In this document: positions 8,083 through 17,774 of the stretch, piece by piece
Layout of the letters: each line of letters opens with the position of its first letter
How positions within the stretch are numbered: position 1 is the first letter of the stretch
Assembly (NCBI RefSeq): GCF_027923465.1
Contig: NZ_BRLB01000002.1
Span: 186,001 to 250,000 of the forward strand
DNA from: Vallitalea longa
Lineage (GTDB): Bacteria; Bacillota; Clostridia; Lachnospirales; Vallitaleaceae
Reading direction: 5' to 3'
Length of the DNA: 64,000 nt
Notes under the pieces: model-generated
Told to the model about the DNA's origin: nothing
What the model saw: only the letters and a program-made list of their open reading frames with translations
Databases searched by the model: none
Translations under genes and position numbers: made by a program

Positions 8083-10089
8083 TTAGTCTGAGCATTTATC
8101 TATTCTAATGAAACTAATCATAGCATCTGCATTATTATCAATGATATGTTTACATCTATCTACCTCTATGGTTAACATTCCATCATTAACTTGAACGGCC
8201 TTATAGCTTTTGATCTCTTCCCATCGAGGTGGTACATACCTCCATGTCTCTAGATTACCCTCAATAGTTATATCCAATTGACGATAAGCGTGAGACCAAG
8301 GATCCCGAAATCCCAGATCAATATTATAATGACCATTGGGTACCTCAAAACTATATGTGATTCCTCTACCACCCAATAAGCTTTCATCAGTTCTAAGGCT
8401 AAAGAACATGTCATCCCTATGGGCTACAGCTGTTGTTTCTCCATCTGTTTCATAACCCCAAGAATAATTACTGATAGAATCTTCTCCATAAGCTTGGTCA
8501 GGTACACTATTCCTTAGATTATTATTAGAATCAATATCAGTATAAGAGTTGCTACATTCTACATTACCGCAATCAACATAGTACATTATATCATCAGAAT
8601 TGCTATAATCAGCATCAATGATTATAGTGGTAACTGATTTTGATGGTAATGATATTTCCAATATGTCATCATTTATGAAAATATTTTGTAGTTTTTGGAG
8701 ATTTTCATTAATGCTTGTTCTGTAAACTTCAATATTTCCAAGAGTATCAAACCTTGATAAATCATAACTTATTGTTTTATTATCATCTGTATCATTATAA
8801 GCTACAAGAACCAATTTACCATCATCTTCACCATAAGCCGCTAAAGTTTTCGAGATACCATTATATATTATTTTATAACCAGGACAAATAAATTTACTAT
8901 ATTGAGCCATTGTATAATATTTTTTTGTTAAAATAAAGTTATCATTATCTTGATTAAATGGAGTATGAATCAATCCAAAACTATGGTCACCTTCTACAGC
9001 TCCTGTTTCATCTTCAACAGCTTGCCAAAATACCCAAGATTCTGCTCCTATATCATAAACATCATAATATATTTTTTCAGCTAACCACATGGCTTCTTCC
9101 ATAGCATGTTCACCATAGTGATCGTGAGCTCCACCACTTAGAGGTAATGTAGGTGAACTGTCTGTTTCAGACATCCATATTCTTTTATCCATGAATCTCG
9201 CTAGACTTTTCACTTCTGGTCTTTTGGTACCATGATAAGAATGAGTATTGATCTGCCATATATCATCTATAACATCTTGGGAATAATCTTCTATGTTAAA
9301 AGTCCAATCAAGATTAGTCTCTTCATTACCTGATATCCTAATTTGTCCTATAAGATCTTTTTCTACTAGACTATCATACAATTCTCTATAGATTTTTTCT
9401 TGACTTTCCTTGGACCAGTCACATCCTTCCTGATTATTACCAGCTTTCCATCCCAAACCTGTTGATGGCTCATTTATTGGTGATAAGGTTCTGAATGTAA
9501 TCCCCCATTCATCTCTAAAATGTTTAACTACTTCTGTTAAATAATCAGCGAATTCATCAAAATATTCTTCTTTCAAGTTATCATCCCAAGGGAAAGTATT
9601 TCCTGCTGAACAACCACTATAAGTCATCCAATAAGGAGGACTATTAGAGAAAGCTTCTAATGTATCAGCACCTCTTATAATTGCTTCATCTAGAATTTTA
9701 CGTTGATTTGCATCTCTAGTCCAATCATAATTACCACCTTCTATTGGTAAATACCCAGGCACATCTCCTCCAATCCTCATATGAGAGTGACTAGGATTGT
9801 CACCACCTCCGATATTGTACCTTGCTACAGTAAAGCCCAACCCCTTGGTTGGTGAATATAGCAAATCCATAACTTTATCAATATTTTCTTCTGACCACCC
9901 CCCAATTACATTAGCCCACCAGCACAATGAAGTACCCCAGCCTTCAAAAGTCTGTCTTTCGCCAAAAGGATCGATTACAATAATATTATCTTCCTTTGCA
10001 TAAGTTATTTCGCTGACATTTGCAAATAATAGAAAAGCAATCAACACAGTTCCAAAAAACATCTTGTTTTTCCTGTTAAATAAAAACAT
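8083..10089 (-). CDS. Secreted GH30-family glycosidase with C-terminal malectin-like domain
   Basis: 668 aa. A signal peptide (hydrophobic FFGTVLIAFLLFANVSEITYA) ends near residue 31, so the enzyme is exported; no cell-wall anchor is seen. The catalytic barrel starts at FGERQTFEGWGTSLCWWANV. The acid/base is Glu207 in SPINEPSTG and the nucleophile is Glu308 in WMSETDSS, the GH-A clan arrangement of GH30. A beta-domain follows to about residue 510. The last 150 residues (YYVDCGN ... FRDPWSHAYRQLDITIEG) look like a malectin/CBM-like sugar-binding module. The GWGTSLCWWAN start and linkage to a GH2 beta-galactosidase suggest an endo-beta-1,6-galactanase-type activity (subfamily GH30_5), which is inference. 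Its start has AAGGAG 7 nt upstream. Confidence 0.85.
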   Translation of the reverse strand: MFLFNRKNKMFFGTVLIAFLLFANVSEITYAKEDNIIVIDPFGERQTFEGWGTSLCWWANVIGGWSEENIDKVMDLLYSPTKGLGFTVARYNIGGGDNPSHSHMRIGGDVPGYLPIEGGNYDWTRDANQRKILDEAIIRGADTLEAFSNSPPYWMTYSGCSAGNTFPWDDNLKEEYFDEFADYLTEVVKHFRDEWGITFRTLSPINEPSTGLGWKAGNNQEGCDWSKESQEKIYRELYDSLVEKDLIGQIRISGNEETNLDWTFNIEDYSQDVIDDIWQINTHSYHGTKRPEVKSLARFMDKRIWMSETDSSPTLPLSGGAHDHYGEHAMEEAMWLAEKIYYDVYDIGAESWVFWQAVEDETGAVEGDHSFGLIHTPFNQDNDNFILTKKYYTMAQYSKFICPGYKIIYNGISKTLAAYGEDDGKLVLVAYNDTDDNKTISYDLSRFDTLGNIEVYRTSINENLQKLQNIFINDDILEISLPSKSVTTIIIDADYSNSDDIMYYVDCGNVECSNSYTDIDSNNNLRNSVPDQAYGEDSISNYSWGYETDGETTAVAHRDDMFFSLRTDESLLGGRGITYSFEVPNGHYNIDLGFRDPWSHAYRQLDITIEGNLETWRYVPPRWEEIKSYKAVQVNDGMLTIEVDRCKHIIDNNADAMISFIRIDKCSD

Positions 10090-10246
10090 CCCTCTTCTCC
10101 TTTATAACTATTTTCAACTATATTATTGGCCATCTCATGGAAATACCCTTTAACAGCTAGTTGAATTGTATATTACATACTAATTATAACGTGAGAGAAG
10201 AAGGTATTAATTCAACAATTCTACTATTTACTTAATTATTCTATGA

Positions 10247-12619
10247 TTACTTTACTTGTATTACTATTTCGTCTGATTCGAGATTTTTTCCTGACGCAGT
10301 AACAGTTATTCTACTAGGTATTTTGCTTGCTCTAATATAAGCTATCAATCGTCCATTATTGGCTTTTCTTGTTCTACTTCTATAAGGAGTCAAATCATCG
10401 CAATAACCATTTTCCATACCAAGGAATTCACATTCGCCTTCAATATCCAAGGTTATTTCATTATCTGCATATTTTACTACATTATTGTCTTTGTCTTGAA
10501 TGTAAATCTCTATCTGAGATATATCTTGTCCATCAGCTTCCAGTATAGTTTCTAGTGGATTCATTTTAATTTTCGCAGGTACTGATACTGTTTTCAGTTC
10601 TGTGATGAATTGCTTTCCATCAAAGGTTTCACCCACAGCTTTTAATATACCTGGCTTATATTCAACTTCCCAATCCATGCAATGATTAGGATGCTCTTCT
10701 AAACTTTTTGCTCCTAATGAAACATCATCAAGAAAAAGTTCTACTGTCTTACAATTAGTAGTACATAATACTTGTATCCTTTCATCAAGACTCCAATTCC
10801 AATGTTCACTGTCACCAGATAAATCATCAAGTTGTTCTTGTTGAAAGTCTGTTGATTTTATAGTTGTTATATGTAAAACTGGTTCATCACTCCATAAGCT
10901 CTTTCTTTGATAATAATTACTCTTTTCAAACCCAGCAGTGTCAAGGAAACCTGTAGGTGACACTCTAATAGGCCAACCTAGGGCTTCACCTAGATAATCT
11001 ATTCCCGTCCATAAGAATTGGCCACATATGAAATCATTATTTTCGACAACCATCCATTGTTTGGTCATTCTACTATTCTCGCTTCCATACAGAACTCTAT
11101 CGGGATATTCTCTATGATGTTCATCATAGAGATTCTCTTTATAGTTGTAACCGATTATATCTATCTCCTCTGAATAACCAACTAGATTGGAGAGTTCTGG
11201 GAAAGCAAGTGCAGCTGTTACAGGGCGTGTGTCATCACACTCTTTTACATACGTATTTAGTTTTTTTGCTATAGACTTGAGTCTATTTGCTTTTGGTTTA
11301 TTAGGATCATATTTCATTTCTTCTTTAGGTTTATTGGAATCATTATTACCTTCCATGACCTTGAAATATGGATGGCAATATGGGTCATTGGGATAATCTA
11401 TTTCATTGCCTATACTCCACATGATTATACAAGGATGATTCTTATCTCTAAGTACCATAGATTTTATATCCTTCTCACACCATACTGGAAAATCTTTACC
11501 ATACCCAAAATGTTTTGGTGGATATACATTATGTCCTTGCCACCATTTATTTTTGATACCTTCCCACTCATCAAAAGCTTCTTCTATCACTAGAAATCCC
11601 ATTCTATCACATAAATCCAAGAAAAAAGGAGCTACTGGATTATGACTTGTCCTTATAGCATTACAACCCATATCTTTTAATTTCTTAAGTCTTCTTTTCC
11701 ATATATCTTCTGTTGTAGCTGCTCCTAGACAACCTGCATCATGATGTAAACAAACTCCTTTTAGTTTCATGTTCTTATCATTAAGGTAGAATCCTTTACT
11801 GCTATTAAATCGAAAATCCCTTATACCAAAATCAACATCCAAATCATCAATAACCGTTCCATCTTTAATCAATTCTATATGCATTTCGTATAAGAACGGT
11901 TGGTCCACAGACCATAATATAGGATTATCTATTTTGATATTAAAAGTATTGATGCTTTTTTCTTCACCCTTAATAGTAAATTCCAATTTATCGGATGTCC
12001 TGCTATCTTGACCAATGACATCTGCCTTTATGGTAATTTGTTCATCTGTAATATTATCGTTTATTATTGTCATATCCGTTTTTATGATTGCCTCATTATT
12101 TTTAATATGAGGAGTTGTAACAGACAGACCATCTATATCAAAATGTACATTATCGGTTATAGTCAAATAAACATCTCTATAGATTCCTGAACCCGTAAAC
12201 CATCTTGAATCCGCTAAGTGAGAATGGTCAACCTTTACTGAAATAACATTATTCTTATTCTCAACGAAATCTGTTATATCAATAGTAAAAGTAGTGTATC
12301 CATTAGGACGGTTACCTAGATGATTGGAATTGCACCATATCCTTGAATTATTATATATCCCTTCAAATGTGATATACACTTTTTTATTAGTCATATCAAA
12401 GGGAATGTCAAATACCTTACGATACCAACCAATACCACCACATAGATAACCTGTTGAACTTGCGTATGATTTATCGAAATCATATTCAACGGACCAATCA
12501 TGGGGAACAGTAACATTTCTCCAACTACTATCATCAAAACCTCTATATGATGCCTTTGATTCATCTCCTCTATAGAATTTCCATCCACAATTCAGGTTTA
12601 TTTTTTTACGTATTTTCAA
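10247..12619 (-). CDS. GH2 beta-galactosidase-like glycosidase with DUF4982 domain
   Basis: About 790 aa. The order is a sugar-binding jelly roll (residues about 1-165; LNCGWKFYRGD, VPHDW, GGIGWYRKVF), an Ig-like domain, a TIM barrel (about 270-560), a DUF4982 segment (QVLCTTNCKTVELFLDDVSLG) and a C-terminal Ig-like domain. The acid/base is Glu406 in WSIGNEID and the nucleophile is Glu514 in YGSENS. There is no signal peptide, so it is intracellular and would cleave galactosides (or related beta-glycosides) imported by the nearby transporter. AGGAGG sits only 1 nt before an ATG at 12628 but 10 nt before TTG at 12619, so I prefer the TTG start. It follows the response-regulator gene almost directly. 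Confidence 0.9.
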   Translation of the reverse strand: MKIRKKINLNCGWKFYRGDESKASYRGFDDSSWRNVTVPHDWSVEYDFDKSYASSTGYLCGGIGWYRKVFDIPFDMTNKKVYITFEGIYNNSRIWCNSNHLGNRPNGYTTFTIDITDFVENKNNVISVKVDHSHLADSRWFTGSGIYRDVYLTITDNVHFDIDGLSVTTPHIKNNEAIIKTDMTIINDNITDEQITIKADVIGQDSRTSDKLEFTIKGEEKSINTFNIKIDNPILWSVDQPFLYEMHIELIKDGTVIDDLDVDFGIRDFRFNSSKGFYLNDKNMKLKGVCLHHDAGCLGAATTEDIWKRRLKKLKDMGCNAIRTSHNPVAPFFLDLCDRMGFLVIEEAFDEWEGIKNKWWQGHNVYPPKHFGYGKDFPVWCEKDIKSMVLRDKNHPCIIMWSIGNEIDYPNDPYCHPYFKVMEGNNDSNKPKEEMKYDPNKPKANRLKSIAKKLNTYVKECDDTRPVTAALAFPELSNLVGYSEEIDIIGYNYKENLYDEHHREYPDRVLYGSENSRMTKQWMVVENNDFICGQFLWTGIDYLGEALGWPIRVSPTGFLDTAGFEKSNYYQRKSLWSDEPVLHITTIKSTDFQQEQLDDLSGDSEHWNWSLDERIQVLCTTNCKTVELFLDDVSLGAKSLEEHPNHCMDWEVEYKPGILKAVGETFDGKQFITELKTVSVPAKIKMNPLETILEADGQDISQIEIYIQDKDNNVVKYADNEITLDIEGECEFLGMENGYCDDLTPYRSRTRKANNGRLIAYIRASKIPSRITVTASGKNLESDEIVIQVK

Positions 12620-12624
12620 GTGAA

Positions 12625-14172
12625 TCATACCTCCTTAAGACAATTACCCGTCGATTTTCTACCATTATTCATATATTCTTTTACAGTTAGACCACATTTC
12701 CTTTTGAATATAGTACAAAAATAAGTTACATTGTTGAATCCTACATCATATGCTATCTCATACACTTTTTTATTACTGCTTCTCAATAATCTCTTAGCCT
12801 CTTTGATTTTAAGAGCATTGATATAATCAGTAATCTTTATACCTGTTTCTTTTTTGAAGATTAATGAAAGGTAATTAGGTGTTATATCATGTATATGAGC
12901 TATTTTATCCACAGTAAGATTTGATGATCTATAATTCTTCTCTATATAACCAACAATTCTTTGTATTCCCATACTATATTGCTTATTTCCTACTGTTTTA
13001 CATAACTCACTATAACTATGTAAATATTCCTCTTCCAGCATTGTAACATCATTGATTTGGTCATTAACCAATAATTCTATTACTCCCAACTTATCATTAA
13101 TATCCTGCTGTAATTCTCTGGATATATTATTATACATGATATACAAATCCAATAATACTTTTTTCAATTCTCTTTTTGACAACTTGTATTTGCATATGAA
13201 ACCAAATATATTGGTTATGTCTTTTTTAACCTTATCAACATCCCCACTTATAGTGCTTTCTCTTAAATGATTCAATAAGTCATCTAATTTCTGATTTTTA
13301 TTGGCAATAAGGTCATTGGAATAAAAGAAAATTTTCTTATTCTTATCGTAAAAACTATACTCCAAAGATATTGCTGCTTGTTTGAAATAGTACTCATATC
13401 TGTTAATATCATTGAAAATATCGCTAATACCTATTTGACAATTTCGTATACCATATTCATATGATTTTTCTATAATATATCTGCTCAAATCTTGTAAATA
13501 ATTATGGATCTTGAACTCGCTTTTCATATCACTTATATCCAATAAAATACAGCATAGGTTTTTATTGATTCCCAGAATATACTTTGAATTTTTTTCATCT
13601 ATGATGTTGTGGAATAATGAATTATTATCATACTCCTTAGCTTCTAACTCCTTAATTTTAACACACAACATGACTCCAGGGTGAAATTCTTTACTGATTC
13701 CTTGTAATTCTTTTTTTATATCTTTTATTTCATTACCTGATATGATATCGTTCATTATTTTATTTTCTTTCAACAGAATCTTGTTGTACCTATCTTTTTC
13801 GATTTCGTCTTTTATCTTATCAAGTAAATCAACTAATTTCTCCTTTTCAAGATCATATTTCAGTATATAGTCCATAGCTCCAAGCAACAATGCATCTCTG
13901 ACGAACTTATAATCGTCATATGAACTCAAAACAAGTATTTTGATATCCGGATAATTCTCTTTAACATATTTTATTAGAGAAATACCATTAAGTTCGGGCA
14001 TACTTATATCCGTTATAAGTACATCTGGTATATTGACATGCAACTTATTAATGGCATCTTTACCATTAATAGCTTCATCCCTAATGATAAATCCGTATTG
14101 TTCCCAATTAATAACTGTTTTTAATGCATAGCGATACATTACATCATCTTCAACAATCATAACCTTTAACAT
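12625..14172 (-). CDS. YesN-type response regulator with AraC DNA-binding domain
   Basis: About 515 aa. The receiver domain covers residues 1-125 (MLKVMIVEDD; phosphoacceptor Asp55 in LITDISMPE; DYILKYD). A long middle region of unclear fold follows. A C-terminal AraC/XylS double helix-turn-helix covers about 410-505 (RIVGYIEKNY, LTVDKIAHIHDITPNYLSLIFKKETG, IAYDVGFNNVTYFCTIFKRKCG). I start it at ATG 14172 because GGGGGA is 6-7 nt upstream. An upstream in-frame ATG at 14187 lacks a box. It forms a two-component pair with the sensor kinase 15 nt upstream and probably activates the adjacent sugar transporter and glycosidase genes. Confidence 0.94.
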   Translation of the reverse strand: MLKVMIVEDDVMYRYALKTVINWEQYGFIIRDEAINGKDAINKLHVNIPDVLITDISMPELNGISLIKYVKENYPDIKILVLSSYDDYKFVRDALLLGAMDYILKYDLEKEKLVDLLDKIKDEIEKDRYNKILLKENKIMNDIISGNEIKDIKKELQGISKEFHPGVMLCVKIKELEAKEYDNNSLFHNIIDEKNSKYILGINKNLCCILLDISDMKSEFKIHNYLQDLSRYIIEKSYEYGIRNCQIGISDIFNDINRYEYYFKQAAISLEYSFYDKNKKIFFYSNDLIANKNQKLDDLLNHLRESTISGDVDKVKKDITNIFGFICKYKLSKRELKKVLLDLYIMYNNISRELQQDINDKLGVIELLVNDQINDVTMLEEEYLHSYSELCKTVGNKQYSMGIQRIVGYIEKNYRSSNLTVDKIAHIHDITPNYLSLIFKKETGIKITDYINALKIKEAKRLLRSSNKKVYEIAYDVGFNNVTYFCTIFKRKCGLTVKEYMNNGRKSTGNCLKEV

Positions 14173-14187
14173 AATAGTCCCCCACAA

Positions 14188-15948
14188 CTAATCATCTAGA
14201 TCACATCTATTTTCAATATATGGTAACATAATTGATACTATCGTTCCTTTACCTAACTCACTCTTTATTGTAATACCATATGTATTGCCAAAATACATTT
14301 TGATTCTTTTATCCACATTAGCTATTCCTATACTATTTAATCCAGAATATTTGGTATCTTCATCAGCAATGATTTTTTTTGACTGTTCTTCAGTCATACC
14401 TACTCCATTATCAACAACTTCCAGAACAATTGTTTTATCTTTGTTATAACCATTTATAGTTATGATACCATCACCTTTTGATATTTCTAGCCCATGATAA
14501 ATAGAATTTTCTACTATAGGTTGCAGAATGAACTGTAATATATAACAGTTTCTAATGTTTTCAGCAATATTATAGATCATCTGGAATCTATCTTCAAAAC
14601 GGATTTTCTGTAGATAGATATATTTATTGATATACAATAATTCTTCATCGACAGTTATATATTTATCACCTTTAACAGAAGTTCTTAATATATAGATAAG
14701 CGAATCTACCATATCTTCTATTTTTTTCTGACCTTGCATTCTTGATAACCATTTTACACTCCCTAAGGTATTGTATAGAAAATGAGGATTAATCTGAGCT
14801 TTTAATACTTCAAATTCAGCTTCCTGTTTTCTAATCCTTTCAACATAAACTGTATCTATAAGCTCATTGATTTTTTTCATCATATAATTGAATCTTAGTG
14901 AAAGTAAACCTACTTCATCATATGTAGTTGGTTTAACTCTAACATTAAAATTACCATCTTCTACCTTTTTCATGTTTTTCTCTAAGAGCCTTATATTTTT
15001 GGTTACTCCTCCAGCAATAATATATGCAATTATTAAAGCTACCATTGAAATGATAATACAAACCAAAGTAATTATTGTTTTTAGATGATTAATATTACTT
15101 AATAGCTTTTTCTCAGAGATAATTGATATTATTTTCCAATCCTTATTTTTAATTTTAGTGCTGACTGCTGAGTACTTAACATCATTATCTACTATTGAAA
15201 AAATTTTTTCCGGCATTGAATTGATATTCTGTAAGATTTCTTCTTTTCCAAGTATATCATCCTTAATCAATACTTCACTGTTTTCTTTAACAATAGCAAT
15301 TTGGTCATTACTTATGCTAGAAGTTTCATTATCCAATGTTAAAAAATAGTCTTTATCAATAAATAATATGATATAACCATGTGTTATGAGTGATTCTGGC
15401 GAAACCATCTTGGATACAAATAAAATCGTTTCATTATTTTCTGTTGGACTCCAAAAAGAATTTTCCTCTTCGTTACTATGGCGCATAATAATCTTTCTAA
15501 TATAATCATCATCTATATAATAGTTATTAATATTATCCTTATGTCCCCAATAAAAATAGCCATCATTGCCTGTAACACATACAGCTTCAATGGAATCACT
15601 GGAAGATGACCTATATTGACTAACCATATCGTTAAGCCCTCTATTGATCACAACTTCTATATCACTTATATGCATATTATTATCTAATGAATTATTCTTT
15701 ACGAATTCACGGCTAGCTTGATATGCAGTTTTTCTTAAAGCTTCGGTTTTATTGTATATGTTTTCGGCATATTGATTCAATAACTCGGAAGTTAACTCTA
15801 TAGTGTTTTTTTTAATCAATTCTTTAGATATATTAAAAGTCAGTTTTCCTATACATGATGATAAAATTAGAATTATGATTAACATGCCCAGCATAAATTT
15901 CTTTTTTATTTTTAGGCTTAAAAAAAAATACTTTATTCTATTTTTCAT
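14188..15948 (-). CDS. YesM-type sensor histidine kinase
   Basis: About 586 aa. A first transmembrane helix (FMLGMLIIILILSSCIG) is followed by an extracytoplasmic Cache-like sensor region of roughly 260 residues. Then come a second helix (TIITLVCIIISMVALIIAYI), a HAMP linker (LRFNYMMKKINELIDT) and a His_kinase domain. The phosphorylated His lies in INPHFLYNTLGSVKWL, and a HATPase domain carries VENSIYHGLE and VDNGVGMTEEQ. The extracellular region suggests sensing of a sugar or of the loaded binding protein. The start at 15948 follows ATGGAGAATAAAG. An upstream in-frame start at 15984 has no box. It lies between the permease genes and its response regulator. Confidence 0.93.
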   Translation of the reverse strand: MKNRIKYFFLSLKIKKKFMLGMLIIILILSSCIGKLTFNISKELIKKNTIELTSELLNQYAENIYNKTEALRKTAYQASREFVKNNSLDNNMHISDIEVVINRGLNDMVSQYRSSSSDSIEAVCVTGNDGYFYWGHKDNINNYYIDDDYIRKIIMRHSNEEENSFWSPTENNETILFVSKMVSPESLITHGYIILFIDKDYFLTLDNETSSISNDQIAIVKENSEVLIKDDILGKEEILQNINSMPEKIFSIVDNDVKYSAVSTKIKNKDWKIISIISEKKLLSNINHLKTIITLVCIIISMVALIIAYIIAGGVTKNIRLLEKNMKKVEDGNFNVRVKPTTYDEVGLLSLRFNYMMKKINELIDTVYVERIRKQEAEFEVLKAQINPHFLYNTLGSVKWLSRMQGQKKIEDMVDSLIYILRTSVKGDKYITVDEELLYINKYIYLQKIRFEDRFQMIYNIAENIRNCYILQFILQPIVENSIYHGLEISKGDGIITINGYNKDKTIVLEVVDNGVGMTEEQSKKIIADEDTKYSGLNSIGIANVDKRIKMYFGNTYGITIKSELGKGTIVSIMLPYIENRCDLDD

Positions 15949-16027
15949 CTTTATTCTCCATTTTTTGCAAAATAGTCTAACCATATTATATCTTGTTCAA
16001 ATGTAATATTCAATAACTCTTAATATT

Positions 16028-16858
16028 TTAGCCTTTAACAGCTCCACTCATCAAACCGTTAATCAAGAATTTCTGTGCTATAATAAAAAATATAAGTATA
16101 GGAATTATAGCAATACAAGCTGATGCAAATGCTAAATTTAGGTCAGTAGTATATTCCCCGAAGAAATAGAATTGTTGTATAGGTATAGTCTTAACATGTT
16201 CTTTTTGAAGCACTATAAGAGAAATATTGAATTCATTCCACATCCACATGACATGAAGAGTGGCTACTGTCGCAGTAATAGGTTTAAGTAAGGGAAATAC
16301 TATATTCCAATAAGTTCGATATATTCCACTTCCATCAATAGTCGCAGCTTCTTCCAATTCTCTAGGAACTAATTTAACAAAACCTATGTAGAGAAAAGTA
16401 GAATATGGAATACTGGTACCCACTAAAAGTATTATTAGTCCAGGTAATGTATTCATCATATTTGACAACTTCAACATTTTATATACTGGTATCATTATAA
16501 CTTGAAATGGTACCATCATTGCACCAAGAAGTATTGTTTCACATAATCTATATCTAAATTTTTTAAGATTCCTAGCAATGATATAACCACACATAGAGCT
16601 ACAAATAACAATAAAAACAACTGATGTTGTTGTAGTTATCAAACTATTTAAAAATGATCTACTGAAATTAGTTATCTCAAGAGCTTTACTAAAGTTCTCC
16701 CAATGAAGTTTTGATGGTAATGCTAATACTCCTTGTGCTGTTTCCATAGGGGTTTTAAATGCAGTTACAATACATATATAAAATGGGAACAAAAATAATA
16801 CCGCTATCAATGCAGCTATTATGAAAACAATAATCCTGCTTATTCTTTCACTTCTCAT
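16028..16858 (-). CDS. Sugar ABC transporter permease, MalG type
   Basis: 276 aa with about six membrane helices (IVFIIAALIAVLFLFPFYICIVTAF at the N-terminus). The EAA loop reads LEEAATIDGSGIYRTYWNIVFPLLKP and the C-terminus is QKFLINGLMSGAVKG, all standard for carbohydrate uptake transporter-1 permeases. Its start overlaps the stop of the MalF-type gene in a TAATG junction, so the two are translationally coupled. It carries oligosaccharides across the membrane with its partner. No dedicated ATPase gene is present in the window. Confidence 0.95.
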   Translation of the reverse strand: MRSERISRIIVFIIAALIAVLFLFPFYICIVTAFKTPMETAQGVLALPSKLHWENFSKALEITNFSRSFLNSLITTTTSVVFIVICSSMCGYIIARNLKKFRYRLCETILLGAMMVPFQVIMIPVYKMLKLSNMMNTLPGLIILLVGTSIPYSTFLYIGFVKLVPRELEEAATIDGSGIYRTYWNIVFPLLKPITATVATLHVMWMWNEFNISLIVLQKEHVKTIPIQQFYFFGEYTTDLNLAFASACIAIIPILIFFIIAQKFLINGLMSGAVKG

Positions 16859-17718
16859 TACATCTCTACCTCCCTCTTTCTAAATATGGTTGAAACTGTT
16901 TTACCGATAATAAGTAAGAAAACCATAAATACAATAGATATCGCCTGACCATAACCTGCCTTGCTATATTCAAACAAATGTTTATAAATATACATCGCTA
17001 TTGTTTCTGATGATCTAGCAGGTCCTCCTCCAGTTGCTATCATAGGTACCGAAAATTCTCTAAGTCCATATGTCAATGACAATGTAACACATGTGGTAAA
17101 AGCTGGACCAATCAATGGTACCGTAACATTTTTGAATCTCTGGAAAACATTTGCTCCATCAACTTTTGCAGCATCATATAGATTTTTTGGTACATTAATA
17201 AGTGCAGATAAATAAATGAGCATATTGATTGCTACCCCATTCCATAATGAAATAATAACCAATCCAGGAATTACTGTTTTCATGCTACCAATTAAACTAT
17301 TAATACCGAATAATTGAAAAAACACTTCTCTATATAGGAATTTCCAAACAAAACACGCAAGAACTGTACTTAAACATGTTGGTATGAAGTATATAAGTCT
17401 AAATTTTGAATTTCCTGCGAATTTCTTATTTAAGATTAAGGCTAATCCAAGTGCAAAGGCATTATTGAAAACAGTTATAAGAATAGCAAAATATGTTGTA
17501 TTTCTAATAGGTTGCAATATATCAGAATTGCTAAATATGTTACTATAGTTCTGCAAACCTATGTAATTCATTTTTTGACTAATTCCATCCCAGCTAGTAA
17601 ATGATACCTGTATTCCAAGTAGAAAAGGGATTAACATTGAAACGCCAAAGAAAAAGATTGCCGGAACCAGAAAACCAAATTTCAATAATGATCTTTTTAT
17701 ATTCTTTCTTCTATTCAT
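16858..17718 (-). CDS. Sugar ABC transporter permease, MalF/UgpA type
   Basis: 286 aa, about six membrane helices. PAIFFFGVSMLIPFLLGIQVSFTSWDG is the usual N-terminal segment of this family, and the EAA loop reads LYDAAKVDGANVFQRFKNVTVPLIGP. The start has an ATGGAGGTAAA box. It lies 56 nt after the binding-protein gene and is coupled to the MalG-type gene by a 1-nt overlap. With the lipoprotein encoded just upstream it forms the importer of the second glycan locus. Confidence 0.95.
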   Translation of the reverse strand: MNRRKNIKRSLLKFGFLVPAIFFFGVSMLIPFLLGIQVSFTSWDGISQKMNYIGLQNYSNIFSNSDILQPIRNTTYFAILITVFNNAFALGLALILNKKFAGNSKFRLIYFIPTCLSTVLACFVWKFLYREVFFQLFGINSLIGSMKTVIPGLVIISLWNGVAINMLIYLSALINVPKNLYDAAKVDGANVFQRFKNVTVPLIGPAFTTCVTLSLTYGLREFSVPMIATGGGPARSSETIAMYIYKHLFEYSKAGYGQAISIVFMVFLLIIGKTVSTIFRKREVEM

Positions 17719-17774
17719 ACATTTACCTCCATTATGAATTCAACCCCTCAGCTATTGCCAAGGGGTACTAGACA